Source: an uncultured bacterium
Lineage (GTDB): Bacteria; Cyanobacteriota; Vampirovibrionia; Gastranaerophilales; Gastranaerophilaceae
Reading direction: 5' to 3'
DNA length: 58,698 nt
Assembly (NCBI GenBank): GCA_902796305.1
Contig: CADBOJ010000002.1
Coordinates: 1-58,698, forward strand
How positions within the stretch are numbered: the stretch's first letter is position 1; each line of letters starts with the position of its first letter. The notes under the pieces are model-generated. The model was not told the DNA's origin. It did not search any database and worked only from the letters and a program-made list of their open reading frames with translations. Shown one piece after another: positions 18,608 through 28,057 of this stretch. A program made the position numbers and the translations under genes.

Positions 18608-18671
18608 AGCTTGATAAAATATTTTTGAGTTAATATTAATTTATGGGAAATTTTAAGTGAGGAAACAGATA

Positions 18672-18869
18672 ATGTATAATGTTTATGTTAAAAAACAAGG
18701 TTCATACAATCCTGATTTAGTGGGGGAATACAGCAATTTAAACGATGCCGTTAAGCTGGCTGAAGAATTGAAAACAAAAGATGATACAATAAGCTACACA
18801 ATCGAAGAAACAACAGGACACTTTGACAGTTACGGCGAACCTTTAACAAGCGTGATAAAAAGAGGATAA
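18672..18869 (+). CDS. Small hypothetical protein
   Basis: A 65-aa soluble protein (MYNVYVKKQGSYNPD...). An upstream in-frame GTG at 18657 is really part of the Shine-Dalgarno stretch GTGAGGAAA, so ATG 18672 is preferred. The alternating strand-helix-strand pattern suggests a small alpha/beta fold. It lies 64 nt after the fusion gene and ends in a terminator. Confidence 0.6.
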   Translation: MYNVYVKKQGSYNPDLVGEYSNLNDAVKLAEELKTKDDTISYTIEETTGHFDSYGEPLTSVIKRG

Positions 18870-18876
18870 ACCACAT

Positions 18877-18909
18877 TAGTGCTTTATATTTTAAAATATA
18901 AAGCACTAA
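18877..18909. terminator. Long palindromic terminator
   Basis: A nearly perfect palindrome, TTAGTGCTTTATATTTT against AAAATATAAAGCACTAA, lies between convergent genes and can act on both strands. Confidence 0.7.
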
Positions 18910-18923
18910 GATTTATATATGAA

Positions 18924-19181
18924 TTAAGTTAAAAAATAATCACAAATCAGCTTTTCTTTTTTCTTAAAGGGACTGTTTAAAACTTCTTTAATTTTCATAC
19001 TTAAAGAAGGTTTATAGCAAAGTTTCTTATATCTGTCAACAAGAATAGCCTTTTGTACAACAATTTTATTGTATTCTTTAGATTTTTCTTCGTCCTCTTC
19101 AATAAAGGGGGCTAACTCTTTCAACATTTTTTTGTAATCTAAAATTTGTTTTTCCAATGATTTTTTGTTGTCGCAACTCAT
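18924..19181 (-). CDS. Small hypothetical, coiled-coil
   Basis: An 85-aa charged protein with a heptad-like N-terminal half (KSLEKQILDYKKMLKELAPFIEEDEEK) and a basic C-terminal half. A GTAAAG stretch near ATG 19181 is a weak ribosome site. No domain recognised. Confidence 0.5.
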   Translation of the reverse strand: MSCDNKKSLEKQILDYKKMLKELAPFIEEDEEKSKEYNKIVVQKAILVDRYKKLCYKPSLSMKIKEVLNSPFKKKEKLICDYFLT

Positions 19182-19328
19182 TTTCTTTACTCTATTAATG
19201 GGGTAATCACATGCAAATAACTGTTTGCATATTTATAATATCTTATTTAAAAAAAATAAACTCATCCAATGTATGTAATTAATTGATATTCAGCCATTTA
19301 TAGTATTTTTATAAAAAATAAAAACAAC

Positions 19329-19334
19329 TAAAAT
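19329..19334 (+). promoter_or_regulatory. -10 of a predicted leaderless promoter
   Basis: TAAAAT, then six bases GATAGT, then ATG 19341; no Shine-Dalgarno. Confidence 0.45.
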
Positions 19335-19340
19335 GATAGT

Positions 19341-21602
19341 ATGAAACAAAGAGTTTTTGCATATTTACATACACACTGGGACAGAGAATGGTACAGAAAT
19401 AAAGAAGATTTTAATATACGTCTTTTGGATGTTTTTGATACCGTTATTAATGAACTGACAAATAAAAAAGCTCCCTTTTTCTATTTAGACGGACAGGTTA
19501 TAGCCCTTTTAGATTATCTTAAATTTCGAAAAGAAAAAAAAGATATAATAATCGATTTAATTAAAAAAAACAGGCTTGCCATTGGTCCTTATTTTGCAAG
19601 CATAGACAGCTATCTTGTAAATTTTTGTTCAATGCTGAAAAATCTTGAAATCGGACTCAATATATCAGGTAAATTCGGTCAGAAAGATTTTATCGGATAT
19701 ATGGCGGATATATTCGGAATTTCAAATTCTGCTTTTGAAGCTCTTAAAATAAAAGGTATAGATAAAGCCGTAATATGGAGAGGTGTAAACCCTGAATTAA
19801 TAAACAATAACTGTAATTTTATAAAAAATAATATTAAAACCGTCTGGCTTGCACAAGGTTATTTCAATGACTTTTTCCATACGGGAAACATTGAGGGAAT
19901 AAAAAACTATATTGATAAGATTGCAAAATACTCCAAAAACTCAGTATTATTGCCAATAGGGGGAGACCATCTTAATATTTTATGTGACGCAAATTCAAAA
20001 ATTAAAGCGATAAATAAAGTTTTGGATAATTATGAAATTATTCTCACCAGCCCTTTTGAATATTTTAAAAACAGTAAATTCAATTTCAAAAATCCTCCGC
20101 ATGAGTTTCTTGATAACTCAAACACTTACATACTTCCCGGTGTTTACAGCGCAAGAATACATCAAAAAATATTAAATAATAAAGCACAAACGCTTTTGAC
20201 AAGAATTTTAGAACCGATAAATTATTTTGAAAGCAATAAATATTCGGAAAATGTTGAATTTATTTATAAAACACTAATCAAAAATTATGCTCATGACGGC
20301 ATATACGGATGCTCTACCGATGAAGTTCATAAAGCGGTTGAAGCACGATTTAATAAATGCATTCAATCATCCGAATCAATAATTAAAAATATACTTGCAA
20401 ACTATAAAAGAAGGAATAATATAACCGGCAAAACAAAGGATAAAATAGAAGTTTTTAATTTGTCAAATTCAAGTAATTCGATTTTTAAAGTAAAAACTCC
20501 GTATAAAATAAAAAACTCTCAAATTATATCAAAAGAAAAAGGCTTTCCTGATGATATTTTATTCGATATAAACAAAATTCCCGTAACGGAAGATATAACA
20601 ACAATATACACATCCTTAATTCAAACGGAAGATATTGATGCCTTCAGTAAAAAAACCGCAAAAATAATTGCCCCGAAAAAAGAAACAAAAATAACAAAAA
20701 ATTCCATAGAAAACAATTATGTAAAACTTGAAATAAAATCAAACAGCACTACTAAGATATATTTAACCGATAAAAAAACCAAAAAAAGATATATTTTAAA
20801 ATTGACCGATATTAAAGATAAAGGTGACAGTTATAATTTTGCACCAGACGGAAAAAGAGAAGAACTTTCATTCAAAAATACAAAAATAATATATGACGGA
20901 ACAATAGAATCAAAACTGCTTATTAATTATAAAGATATAAAACTTTTTGCAAAATTGGATAATAAATCGGAATTTATAAGCTTTGAAGCGGAAATTAAAA
21001 ATAAAAAGAAAAATCATAAACTTCAAGCCGTTTTTGTATTAAACAAAAATATTACAAACACAATAAGCGACGAAGCCATAGGAATAACGGAAAGAAAAAC
21101 GGATTACAACTATAATATGCAAAATCATATGCCCGTTAATCGACCATATGAGCTTAAAACAAATTCATACCCCATGCAAAGTTTTGTAACATTTGGTAAC
21201 TGTTCCGTTATGACAAAAGGACTTAATGAATATGAAATATACAAAAACGAATTAAGAATTTGTCTTTTAAGAGCAACAGGGACTATTTCAAACCCGAAAA
21301 ATCCCGCAAGAGCAATACCTGCAGGACCGAATTTAAAATGTGAAGATTCACAATACATTAACAAAACAATAAATATCGAATTCGGATTGTTATTTAATAA
21401 TCATATCGGGGCATATAAAAATATGGATTTGTTTAATGAAATTTATCTCACTGCCGATGGAGTTTTTATAAGAGATGATAATTATAAACTGACAAAAACA
21501 TTAAATGATTCATATATATACGGGATAAGCCAAAATCAAAAAATAAGCTATAATATTATTAAGAATAAAGTAGTGTATGAAAAAATGGAGAAAAAATTAT
21601 GA
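19341..21602 (+). CDS. Glycoside hydrolase family 38 alpha-mannosidase
   Basis: A 753-aa zinc-dependent retaining alpha-mannosidase. HTHWDREWY (residues 10-18) supplies zinc ligands His and Asp; GYMADIFG carries the expected nucleophile Asp near residue 123, in place of the more usual GYxPDSFG; a further catalytic-domain motif GCSTDEVH lies near 320. The C-terminal part is a beta-rich galactose-mutarotase-like region. There is no signal peptide, so it acts in the cytoplasm, probably on imported manno-oligosaccharides. Its stop overlaps the start of the next gene by 4 nt. Confidence 0.9.
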   Translation: MKQRVFAYLHTHWDREWYRNKEDFNIRLLDVFDTVINELTNKKAPFFYLDGQVIALLDYLKFRKEKKDIIIDLIKKNRLAIGPYFASIDSYLVNFCSMLKNLEIGLNISGKFGQKDFIGYMADIFGISNSAFEALKIKGIDKAVIWRGVNPELINNNCNFIKNNIKTVWLAQGYFNDFFHTGNIEGIKNYIDKIAKYSKNSVLLPIGGDHLNILCDANSKIKAINKVLDNYEIILTSPFEYFKNSKFNFKNPPHEFLDNSNTYILPGVYSARIHQKILNNKAQTLLTRILEPINYFESNKYSENVEFIYKTLIKNYAHDGIYGCSTDEVHKAVEARFNKCIQSSESIIKNILANYKRRNNITGKTKDKIEVFNLSNSSNSIFKVKTPYKIKNSQIISKEKGFPDDILFDINKIPVTEDITTIYTSLIQTEDIDAFSKKTAKIIAPKKETKITKNSIENNYVKLEIKSNSTTKIYLTDKKTKKRYILKLTDIKDKGDSYNFAPDGKREELSFKNTKIIYDGTIESKLLINYKDIKLFAKLDNKSEFISFEAEIKNKKKNHKLQAVFVLNKNITNTISDEAIGITERKTDYNYNMQNHMPVNRPYELKTNSYPMQSFVTFGNCSVMTKGLNEYEIYKNELRICLLRATGTISNPKNPARAIPAGPNLKCEDSQYINKTINIEFGLLFNNHIGAYKNMDLFNEIYLTADGVFIRDDNYKLTKTLNDSYIYGISQNQKISYNIIKNKVVYEKMEKKL

Positions 21603-22429
21603 TTGAACTCGAACAAGCAATTCAGATTTTTGAAAAATACGAAATAAAAGCAGTATTAGACAATAATAACATGCTTACAATTTCACATTATAAACAGCCT
21701 AAAGATACAACATTTGCAGAACTCGGGATAAACGAAGATGAATTAATTCAACATGTTGCAATTTGCGAAGGCAGATTTGATACAACAAAATCTTCTCTTA
21801 CCACGTTCCCTTTATATGCCGTAAGCGAACTCAGAATGGCAGAAGATACCAAAATTGCAGAATTACCTAACTTAAAAGCTGTTGGAACATTTATTGTAAA
21901 TAACCATCTTAAAAAAGCACCGAAGTTAAAAACAATCGGTTCTGCCGCCCTTGACGGTTCAATTATAAAATCGCTTCCTAAACTTAAAGAAGCCGGAATA
22001 CTTACAATTCAAAATTCAAAACTTGAAGAATTACCGTCGCTTGAAAAAGTAGGTAAATTATGCATAATAGATACCCCTGTATCGGATTTAAAAAATCTCG
22101 AATACGGTCAGGAAATATTTATATGCTCTACCGATGAAAACAACAAGCTACCGCTTAGCGTATTAAACAGCCTTTCGGAAACGGAAAACTTGTTTATTGC
22201 AAACACGGAACTTAAAGCATTACCGAAATTAAAAATAGCTAAAAAAGTTGCCCTTTATAATTGCGAAATAAAGAGTTTTAAAGGCGCTAAAGATACCGAA
22301 GTTGAAATACAAAACCATATATCCGACGAAGAGTTGAATGAAAAATTTGATGTATTTACAGATTGGTACAATTCAAGCGTATTAAATAATTCAATGGATT
22401 TACTCGGAGGCTTGGCAAGCACTCTGTAA
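21599..22429 (+). CDS. Leucine-rich-repeat-like protein
   Basis: A 276-aa protein made of about eight repeats of roughly 20 residues (LPxLKxxGxxxIxxSxLEELPSLEKVG...), a solenoid of LRR type. No signal peptide or anchor. The start overlaps the mannosidase stop (ATGA), showing translational coupling, but the functional link is unclear; protein-protein binding is the likeliest role. Confidence 0.7.
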   Translation: MIELEQAIQIFEKYEIKAVLDNNNMLTISHYKQPKDTTFAELGINEDELIQHVAICEGRFDTTKSSLTTFPLYAVSELRMAEDTKIAELPNLKAVGTFIVNNHLKKAPKLKTIGSAALDGSIIKSLPKLKEAGILTIQNSKLEELPSLEKVGKLCIIDTPVSDLKNLEYGQEIFICSTDENNKLPLSVLNSLSETENLFIANTELKALPKLKIAKKVALYNCEIKSFKGAKDTEVEIQNHISDEELNEKFDVFTDWYNSSVLNNSMDLLGGLASTL

Positions 22430-22446
22430 TCAATATTTTAAACTTG

Positions 22447-22477
22447 AAAAAAGACCCGAAATTTCGGGTCTTTTTTG
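22447..22477 (+). terminator. Rho-independent terminator
   Basis: The palindrome GACCCGAAATTTCGGGTC is flanked by A6 and T6 directly after the LRR-like gene. Confidence 0.9.
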
Positions 22478-22565
22478 TTAAGAAATGTAAAAAAAGTATA
22501 TACTTACGCAATAATTAGTATATATTTGTTTTTATTAATATGTAGCAGTTATAGGACATAAAAAG

Positions 22566-22952
22566 ATGGGACAAATCAACGCAGTGCATGAGCGTGAGGA
22601 TAGCGCCAAGCAAAGCAAAGATTTAAACAATTTTGAAACATGTGAAAAAATTGTTGAAAATCTTATTGAAGATGGAATTACAAAAAATTCAAATCCTCTG
22701 GTATGGATATCAAAAGTATCTAAAACCTACAATATCAGCCAGAAAGATGCAACAACCTGTGTTAAACTTGCAATGAAACAGCTTGATGATGCAGTTAAAA
22801 TCGAAAATACAAGTGAAGTTTTAAACGGGCAAACAGGTTATTTTTGGAAAAACGGCTATAAAACATCGTCTACTTTTGTCAATAAAAATGATGGTATGGA
22901 TAGCCTATCTTCTCTCGGATGTTACAATAAATTGATTTTTGGAATAAAATAA
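22566..22952 (+). CDS. Hypothetical protein
   Basis: A 128-aa soluble protein starting MGQINAVHERED, with AGGA about 12 nt upstream. The pattern is mostly helical up to about residue 85, then a short Gly/Phe/Trp-containing segment (GQTGYFWKNGYK). The N-terminal 'M..IN' resembles other small proteins in this window. Upstream, AATGTAAA at 22484 resembles half of the HLR1-like box. Function unknown. Confidence 0.6.
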   Translation: MGQINAVHEREDSAKQSKDLNNFETCEKIVENLIEDGITKNSNPLVWISKVSKTYNISQKDATTCVKLAMKQLDDAVKIENTSEVLNGQTGYFWKNGYKTSSTFVNKNDGMDSLSSLGCYNKLIFGIK

Positions 22953-22980
22953 CCTGTTGAGTAAAATATACTCAACAGGT
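22952..22980. terminator. Hairpin terminator between convergent genes
   Basis: ACCTGTTGAGT pairs with ACTCAACAGGT around a short AT loop. The minus strand continues TTATTTTATT, so it suits the gene ending at 23000 as well. Confidence 0.75.
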
Positions 22981-22999
22981 CAAAATATAAGTCATGAAA

Positions 23000-23971
23000 T
23001 TAATCTCGTGTCAGCATCTGCTTAATTCCGTCAATTGAAGACAATATTCCCGTTGCTTCGTATGGCATATAAACAACTTTATTGTTTTGTCCTTTTGTAA
23101 TGTCTTTAAGCGATTCTAAATATTTCATTGCAATCAAATATTTATCTGCTTCACCTTTTTCTCCGAGCGCTTCAATTATTCTTCTTATTGCCTCTTTTTC
23201 GGCATCCGCTTCAATTAATCTTGCTTTAGCAAAACCTTCGGCTTTAAGAATTTCCGCTGCTTTAGAACCTTCTGCCTGATTAATGGCAGCTTCTCTGTCA
23301 CCTTCAGCTTTTAAAATTGCGGATTTTTTCAAACCTTCTGCTTCTAATATTGCAGCACGTCTGTCCCTTTCCGCTTTCATTTGTTTTTCCATAGCTGATT
23401 GAATATCGGTCGGAGGAATGATATCCTGAAGCTCAACTCTGTTAACCTTTACACCCCACTTGTTAGTAGCTTCATCCAGAATAGAGCGAAGTTCAACATT
23501 AATTTTATCACGTGATACAAGTGTTTCATCCAAATCAAGCTGACCTACAAGATTTCTTAATGTTGTTTGCGTTAATTTTTCTATTGCTTCCGGTAAATTT
23601 TGTATTTCATACACTGCCGACTTCGGATCAACAATCTGGAAATAAAGGAGCGCATTAATACTTATTGATACATTATCTTTTGTAATAACGGTCTGGCGGG
23701 GGAAATCATAAACTGACTCCCTTAAATCAATTCTTGTTCTTTCTTTAATATAAGAATAGCTTCTTCCGTCAATTCCTTTTTGTGTAACTTTCCAAGCTAC
23801 ACCTCTGGGAGATTCAATAATCGGAATTATATATTTTAAACCCGAGTCAAGCGTTTTTTCATATTTACCAAGTCTTTCAACAATAACAACTTCCGCTTGC
23901 TGTACTATAATTACACCTTTAAAAGCAAATAACAGTGCAGCAATAATTAATGCAACTAAAAATAAACCCAT
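23000..23971 (-). CDS. SPFH/Band 7 (stomatin/paraslipin-like) membrane protein
   Basis: A 323-aa protein with one N-terminal transmembrane helix (about 2-20), an SPFH domain (VVIVERLGKYEKTLDSGLKYIIP..) and a long C-terminal coiled coil of repeated AEGxxxAxILxAEG units. Such proteins scaffold membrane microdomains and quality-control complexes and typically pair with NfeD, as here: nfeD is 5 nt upstream on the same strand. Confidence 0.92.
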   Translation of the reverse strand: MGLFLVALIIAALLFAFKGVIIVQQAEVVIVERLGKYEKTLDSGLKYIIPIIESPRGVAWKVTQKGIDGRSYSYIKERTRIDLRESVYDFPRQTVITKDNVSISINALLYFQIVDPKSAVYEIQNLPEAIEKLTQTTLRNLVGQLDLDETLVSRDKINVELRSILDEATNKWGVKVNRVELQDIIPPTDIQSAMEKQMKAERDRRAAILEAEGLKKSAILKAEGDREAAINQAEGSKAAEILKAEGFAKARLIEADAEKEAIRRIIEALGEKGEADKYLIAMKYLESLKDITKGQNNKVVYMPYEATGILSSIDGIKQMLTRD

Positions 23972-23976
23972 AACAA

Positions 23977-24399
23977 TTAATCTACCTTTCTAACTAACAT
24001 TACTATGCTTTCATTACCTGTAATTTCAACTTTTTGACCGGCTTCAATTTCACTGTCATCAGTTGTTCTTGCCTGCCATCTTTCGTCATATATTGAAATT
24101 GCACCGCCGTTTTTATCAATTTTTGAAACAGCGTTTGCGGTTTTTCCTATGTATTTTGCTTCAATTCCGGATTGTTGTTTTTTATCTCTTTCTTTCCTTA
24201 CAAGCAAAGGACGAATGGTATAAAGGGAAATTATTGATAAAACAGCAAAAGAAAAAGCCAATAAGGAAATATTTGTTGTAAACAATGAAATCACTGCGCA
24301 AATAAAAGCCGCAAGCGCAAAATTTAAGAAAAATATTGCAGGAAATATCATTTCAAATATTAAGAATGTAATACCAAGACATAAAATTAATGCCCACAT
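23977..24399 (-). CDS. NfeD family membrane protein
   Basis: A 140-aa protein with about three N-terminal transmembrane helices and a C-terminal OB-fold (YIGKTANAVSKIDKNGGAISIYDERWQARTTD). The preferred start is ATG 24399, because GGAGG lies 7 nt before it; an ATG at 24411 sits in front of that site. First gene of the NfeD-SPFH pair. Confidence 0.9.
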   Translation of the reverse strand: MWALILCLGITFLIFEMIFPAIFFLNFALAAFICAVISLFTTNISLLAFSFAVLSIISLYTIRPLLVRKERDKKQQSGIEAKYIGKTANAVSKIDKNGGAISIYDERWQARTTDDSEIEAGQKVEITGNESIVMLVRKVD

Positions 24400-24464
24400 A
24401 AACACCTCCATTCAAAGCCTTGTTTACATGAGCATTATATACTAATATTTGATTGATTTCCAGT

Positions 24465-24716
24465 TTAATTGTATCTGACTCTTAAATTAAAATTAAAAAA
24501 TCTTTCTATAATGTTTTTTGTTTCTTTAAATGCTTTGTTTTCGGAAGAAAAATCTATTACTTTGCCATCAACGCTGATTTTGGAAAGTTTATCTCCGCAA
24601 AACACAGCTTGGATTGCATTTTGCTTTATGGCATCATAACCGTGAAGATAATTGCCGTAATCAAAACTTTCAAAATCATTATCGTTTAATGAATTATTTC
24701 CGATGTTTTTTTTCAT
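24465..24716 (-). CDS. Small hypothetical protein
   Basis: An 83-aa soluble protein, AAGGATAT upstream of ATG 24716. Asn- and Asp-rich N terminus, then a strand-turn-strand segment (LSKISVDGKVIDF) and a helix. No recognised domain. Confidence 0.5.
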   Translation of the reverse strand: MKKNIGNNSLNDNDFESFDYGNYLHGYDAIKQNAIQAVFCGDKLSKISVDGKVIDFSSENKAFKETKNIIERFFNFNLRVRYN

Positions 24717-24816
24717 ATCTATATCCTTAAAATTCCACGTGTCGTCAAAAATTCGCTTACTAATATAAAGTATTTTTAATATCGGAAATTTCAGATAGCT
24801 TAATAAAATGTAACAA

Positions 24817-27177
24817 TTAAATTATATCAACTACCGTAACTCCGTCTCTGCCCTCATTTTCATCACCATATCTGTATTTAGCCACATAGGGAGAGATTTT
24901 TAGGTAGTCATTGACTGCATTTTTCAAAGCACCCGTTCCGAAGCCATGGATTATCATAACCTGATTTAAACCTTTTAAACTTGCTTTATCCAGTTTTTCA
25001 TCAAGATAGTCAATTGCTTCTTGGACTCTCATACCTCTTAAATCAAGTCTGGATAATAAATTATCTTCATTATCAAAATTAACCTGAATTTTCTTTAAAA
25101 TCGGCGATATTTTTTTATCGGTATATGCTATATCATGCAGTTTTACTTTGGAGATAATATTTCCAATCCTTATATTAACATTTCCTTTTTTATCGGGCAG
25201 ACTGTCAAGAATTGCAACCTGATTTAGTTTTTTAATTAAGACATTTTGTCCGATTTTAAGAGAATCAATATTCAAGTCTTTATATTTATCGAGAAGTTTA
25301 TCATCTTCTTTTGAAAATTCATCACGAACGGCATTTTCAAGCTTGCTTAATCTGTTATAGGAACGCATTGCAACCTTGATGGATTTTTCTTTTCTAATCT
25401 CATCAACCGCATCTTTAATTTCATTTCTTGCAATTTCAAGTTCATTTTGGAATTTCTTTTTAAAATTTTCAAGCGATTTTTTCTTTGATTTTTTTATTTC
25501 CTGAAGCTTTAAATTTAACTCTTCTTGAATGGCTTTAGTCTGCAAAAGATTATTGTCGGCTTCTTTTTCTTTTTCAATTAAGCTTTGACCTGTCTTTTCC
25601 ATTTCAAGAAAAATTTTTGAAGAATTTGAATTGTTATCCGAGAGGTATTTTCTTGCGTTTTCAATAATTATTTCGTTTAATCCGAGTTCTTTTGAAATAT
25701 CTATGGCATTTGATGTGCCCGAAATTCCTATTATTAAACTGTATTGCGGTTTTAATGTTTTTATATCAAACAGCACAGAAGCATTCTCAAACCTTTTGTT
25801 TTCATATTTTAAACTTTTTAATTCGCCGAGATGACATGTAACAGCGCAAAGCGCATTGTTGTCAATAATATAATTTAAAATCGCTTTTGAAAGGCTTGCT
25901 CCCTCAACAGGATCGGTTCCCGAACCGAGCTCATCCAATATAACAAGAGAATCAGAGGTGATATTATCCAAAATATTTGAGATATTTTTTATATGTGCAC
26001 CAAATGTTGATATTCCCTGTTCAAGGCTTTGTTCGGTTGAAATATCGCAAAAAATATTTTTAAAAGGATATATCTTAGCTCCAAGAGCAGGAATTTGCAT
26101 ACCTGCTTTTGTCATAAGAACAATCAACCCTAAAGTTTTTATTGCAACCGTCTTCCCGCCTGTATTAGCTCCTGTTATCAGAAGGCAGTCATAATCAATT
26201 CCAAGGTTAAAATCATTTTCAACGATATTTTCTTTGATTTCAATAAGAAGAGGATGTTTCATTCCCTGAATTGAAATTATTTTGTCCTCCGCAATATCAG
26301 CGCTTACCCCATGGATATGAATTGAATATTTTGCTTTTGCAAAAATTACATCCAAATCAACAAGTAAATTCATATTGGAGATAAGTTCATTTTTAATTAA
26401 TTTGTATTTATCGCTGAAACTTGAAATTATTCTTTCTATTTCGGCTCTTATTTCAATTTCAATTTGTTTTAATTTATTTGAAAGCGGAATTAACTGCTGT
26501 GGTTCAATAAAATAAGTCAGACCCGTTGCGGATACATCATGGATAATTCCCGGAACTTTATTTTTACAGCTTGCTTTAACTTGAAAAACAGGTCTTTCAT
26601 CCCTCACTGATACAACATTATCTTGAAGATTATTGCAAAAAGATGTATTTTGCAAAAGCAAATCCACGGCATTTTTAAGGTTTTGCTTGTTATCTTTATA
26701 AGAAAGTCTTAAGGATTTTAATTTATCCGAAGCATCATCCTTGATATCAAGGTTAGTATCAAAAATATCAAATGTTTCATCTTCAAGATTTTTATCGATA
26801 TAAAGATTTTGTACAATATTTTTTAATTTCGGCTCTTCGGATTTAATTATAAAATTTCTTGAAAGTCTTGCTGTTTTTAACGCCTGAGCAAGATTAAATA
26901 TGTCTTCTTTTTCAAGATTAATTTTTTCAAACAGTTTTTTAACATCTGAAATATTGTCAATAGGAATTGAAGATTGTGTATCGTCGATTATTTTTCTTGC
27001 TTCTTCAACAAGGGCAAGAGCATATTCGATTTTTTCTTTATTATCAAAAATTTCGAGGTTTAAACAAGCATCATAAGAAAGTCTTGAATTAGTATATTTT
27101 GCAAGGCTTTCCAAAACTTTATCAAATTCAAGAGCTTTATGGTGAGGATTCATTTTAATTATAATATCATCTTGCAT
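24817..27177 (-). CDS. mutS2: Endonuclease MutS2
   Basis: A 786-aa MutS2. The MutS core has Walker A TGANTGGKTVAIKT (near 335), Walker B LVILDELGSGTDP and the TCHLGELK segment. A long coiled coil (about 515-635) and a C-terminal Smr nuclease domain (LDLRGMRVQEAIDYLDEKLD ... HGFGTGALKNAV) follow. MutS2 proteins act on branched DNA or on collided ribosomes. Two starts are possible, ATG 27177 and ATG 27153; TATTAT lies 6 nt before the former, and neither has a Shine-Dalgarno. Confidence 0.95.
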   Translation of the reverse strand: MQDDIIIKMNPHHKALEFDKVLESLAKYTNSRLSYDACLNLEIFDNKEKIEYALALVEEARKIIDDTQSSIPIDNISDVKKLFEKINLEKEDIFNLAQALKTARLSRNFIIKSEEPKLKNIVQNLYIDKNLEDETFDIFDTNLDIKDDASDKLKSLRLSYKDNKQNLKNAVDLLLQNTSFCNNLQDNVVSVRDERPVFQVKASCKNKVPGIIHDVSATGLTYFIEPQQLIPLSNKLKQIEIEIRAEIERIISSFSDKYKLIKNELISNMNLLVDLDVIFAKAKYSIHIHGVSADIAEDKIISIQGMKHPLLIEIKENIVENDFNLGIDYDCLLITGANTGGKTVAIKTLGLIVLMTKAGMQIPALGAKIYPFKNIFCDISTEQSLEQGISTFGAHIKNISNILDNITSDSLVILDELGSGTDPVEGASLSKAILNYIIDNNALCAVTCHLGELKSLKYENKRFENASVLFDIKTLKPQYSLIIGISGTSNAIDISKELGLNEIIIENARKYLSDNNSNSSKIFLEMEKTGQSLIEKEKEADNNLLQTKAIQEELNLKLQEIKKSKKKSLENFKKKFQNELEIARNEIKDAVDEIRKEKSIKVAMRSYNRLSKLENAVRDEFSKEDDKLLDKYKDLNIDSLKIGQNVLIKKLNQVAILDSLPDKKGNVNIRIGNIISKVKLHDIAYTDKKISPILKKIQVNFDNEDNLLSRLDLRGMRVQEAIDYLDEKLDKASLKGLNQVMIIHGFGTGALKNAVNDYLKISPYVAKYRYGDENEGRDGVTVVDII

Positions 27178-27225
27178 ATTATAATAATATTTTAAAATTA
27201 TCCAAAAAGCCAGATTAAGGGCAAA

Positions 27226-28053
27226 TTAATTTCCGGACATTTCTTTTAAGAAAATATTAGCCTTGGCTAACAGCGTTTCTCTTGTTGCAATCGGGTCATT
27301 TATACTAAAATCTAACTTATTCATTACGGTTGATTCCAGAGTAGGATTAGGTAGCTTTGCTTGTACTAATCTGTCCGCACAATACGCAATTCCGCAAACC
27401 GACGGAAGCGAGCTTTGAAGCGGGTCATGGTGATACCTTATACAATTTGTCAAAATTACGGGAAGCTGCCATTTTTTAGAAACGAGAGCACCTAAAATAC
27501 AGTGATTTGTACCAAATTGCGCATCTTCAACATCTGTTAATTTTAAATTTCCTTGTTCTGCCAGATATTTTACTTTTGAATATTTGAGCGGGTTTTTAGA
27601 ATTTAAAAGCATTTTACCGATATCATGCAAGAAGCCTATAACAAAAGCATCATCAGGATTGATAATTCTGTATTCTTTTGCAAGACATTCCGCAGCAACC
27701 GCACATCTTATTGAATGCTCCCATAATTCACGACTGCCGTTAGCGGTCATCATGGGTTTAAGTGCAAGGCTCATTATAATATTTTTTGCTTTCATCATAC
27801 CAAGTATGACAAGTGCTTTTTGAATTGAAGTTATCTGCTGTCTGAAACCGTAAAAAGCAGAGTTTACAAGACTCAATGTCTTTGCCATTATAGCCTGATC
27901 TATCTGCATAATCTTAGAAAGCTCGGCAATACCTGTTGCCGGATTTTTAATAACACTCAAAGCTTTCACCATTACATTAGGCATCGGCGGAATATCTTTA
28001 AATTCCGCAACAAGCTGTTGTGCATCAAGTTTATTAGGATTATTGTTCATCAT
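27226..28053 (-). CDS. HDOD domain protein
   Basis: A 275-aa single-domain HDOD protein: PPMPNVMVKALSVIKNP, then IMAKTLSLVNSAFYG and a degenerate HD region (GFLHDIGKMLLNSK). HDOD proteins are signalling adaptors without proven phosphodiesterase activity. It follows ftsX by 4 nt, so it belongs to the ftsE-ftsX transcription unit. Confidence 0.9.
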   Translation of the reverse strand: MMNNNPNKLDAQQLVAEFKDIPPMPNVMVKALSVIKNPATGIAELSKIMQIDQAIMAKTLSLVNSAFYGFRQQITSIQKALVILGMMKAKNIIMSLALKPMMTANGSRELWEHSIRCAVAAECLAKEYRIINPDDAFVIGFLHDIGKMLLNSKNPLKYSKVKYLAEQGNLKLTDVEDAQFGTNHCILGALVSKKWQLPVILTNCIRYHHDPLQSSLPSVCGIAYCADRLVQAKLPNPTLESTVMNKLDFSINDPIATRETLLAKANIFLKEMSGN

Positions 28054-28057
28054 AATT

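Noticed and set aside
18657-18671. GTG start for the small gene at 18672
   Set aside because: The GTGAGGAAA stretch is better explained as its Shine-Dalgarno region, with ATG 18672 at normal distance.
24400-24411. ATG 24411 as the NfeD start
   Set aside because: GGAGG follows this ATG and is correctly spaced for ATG 24399.
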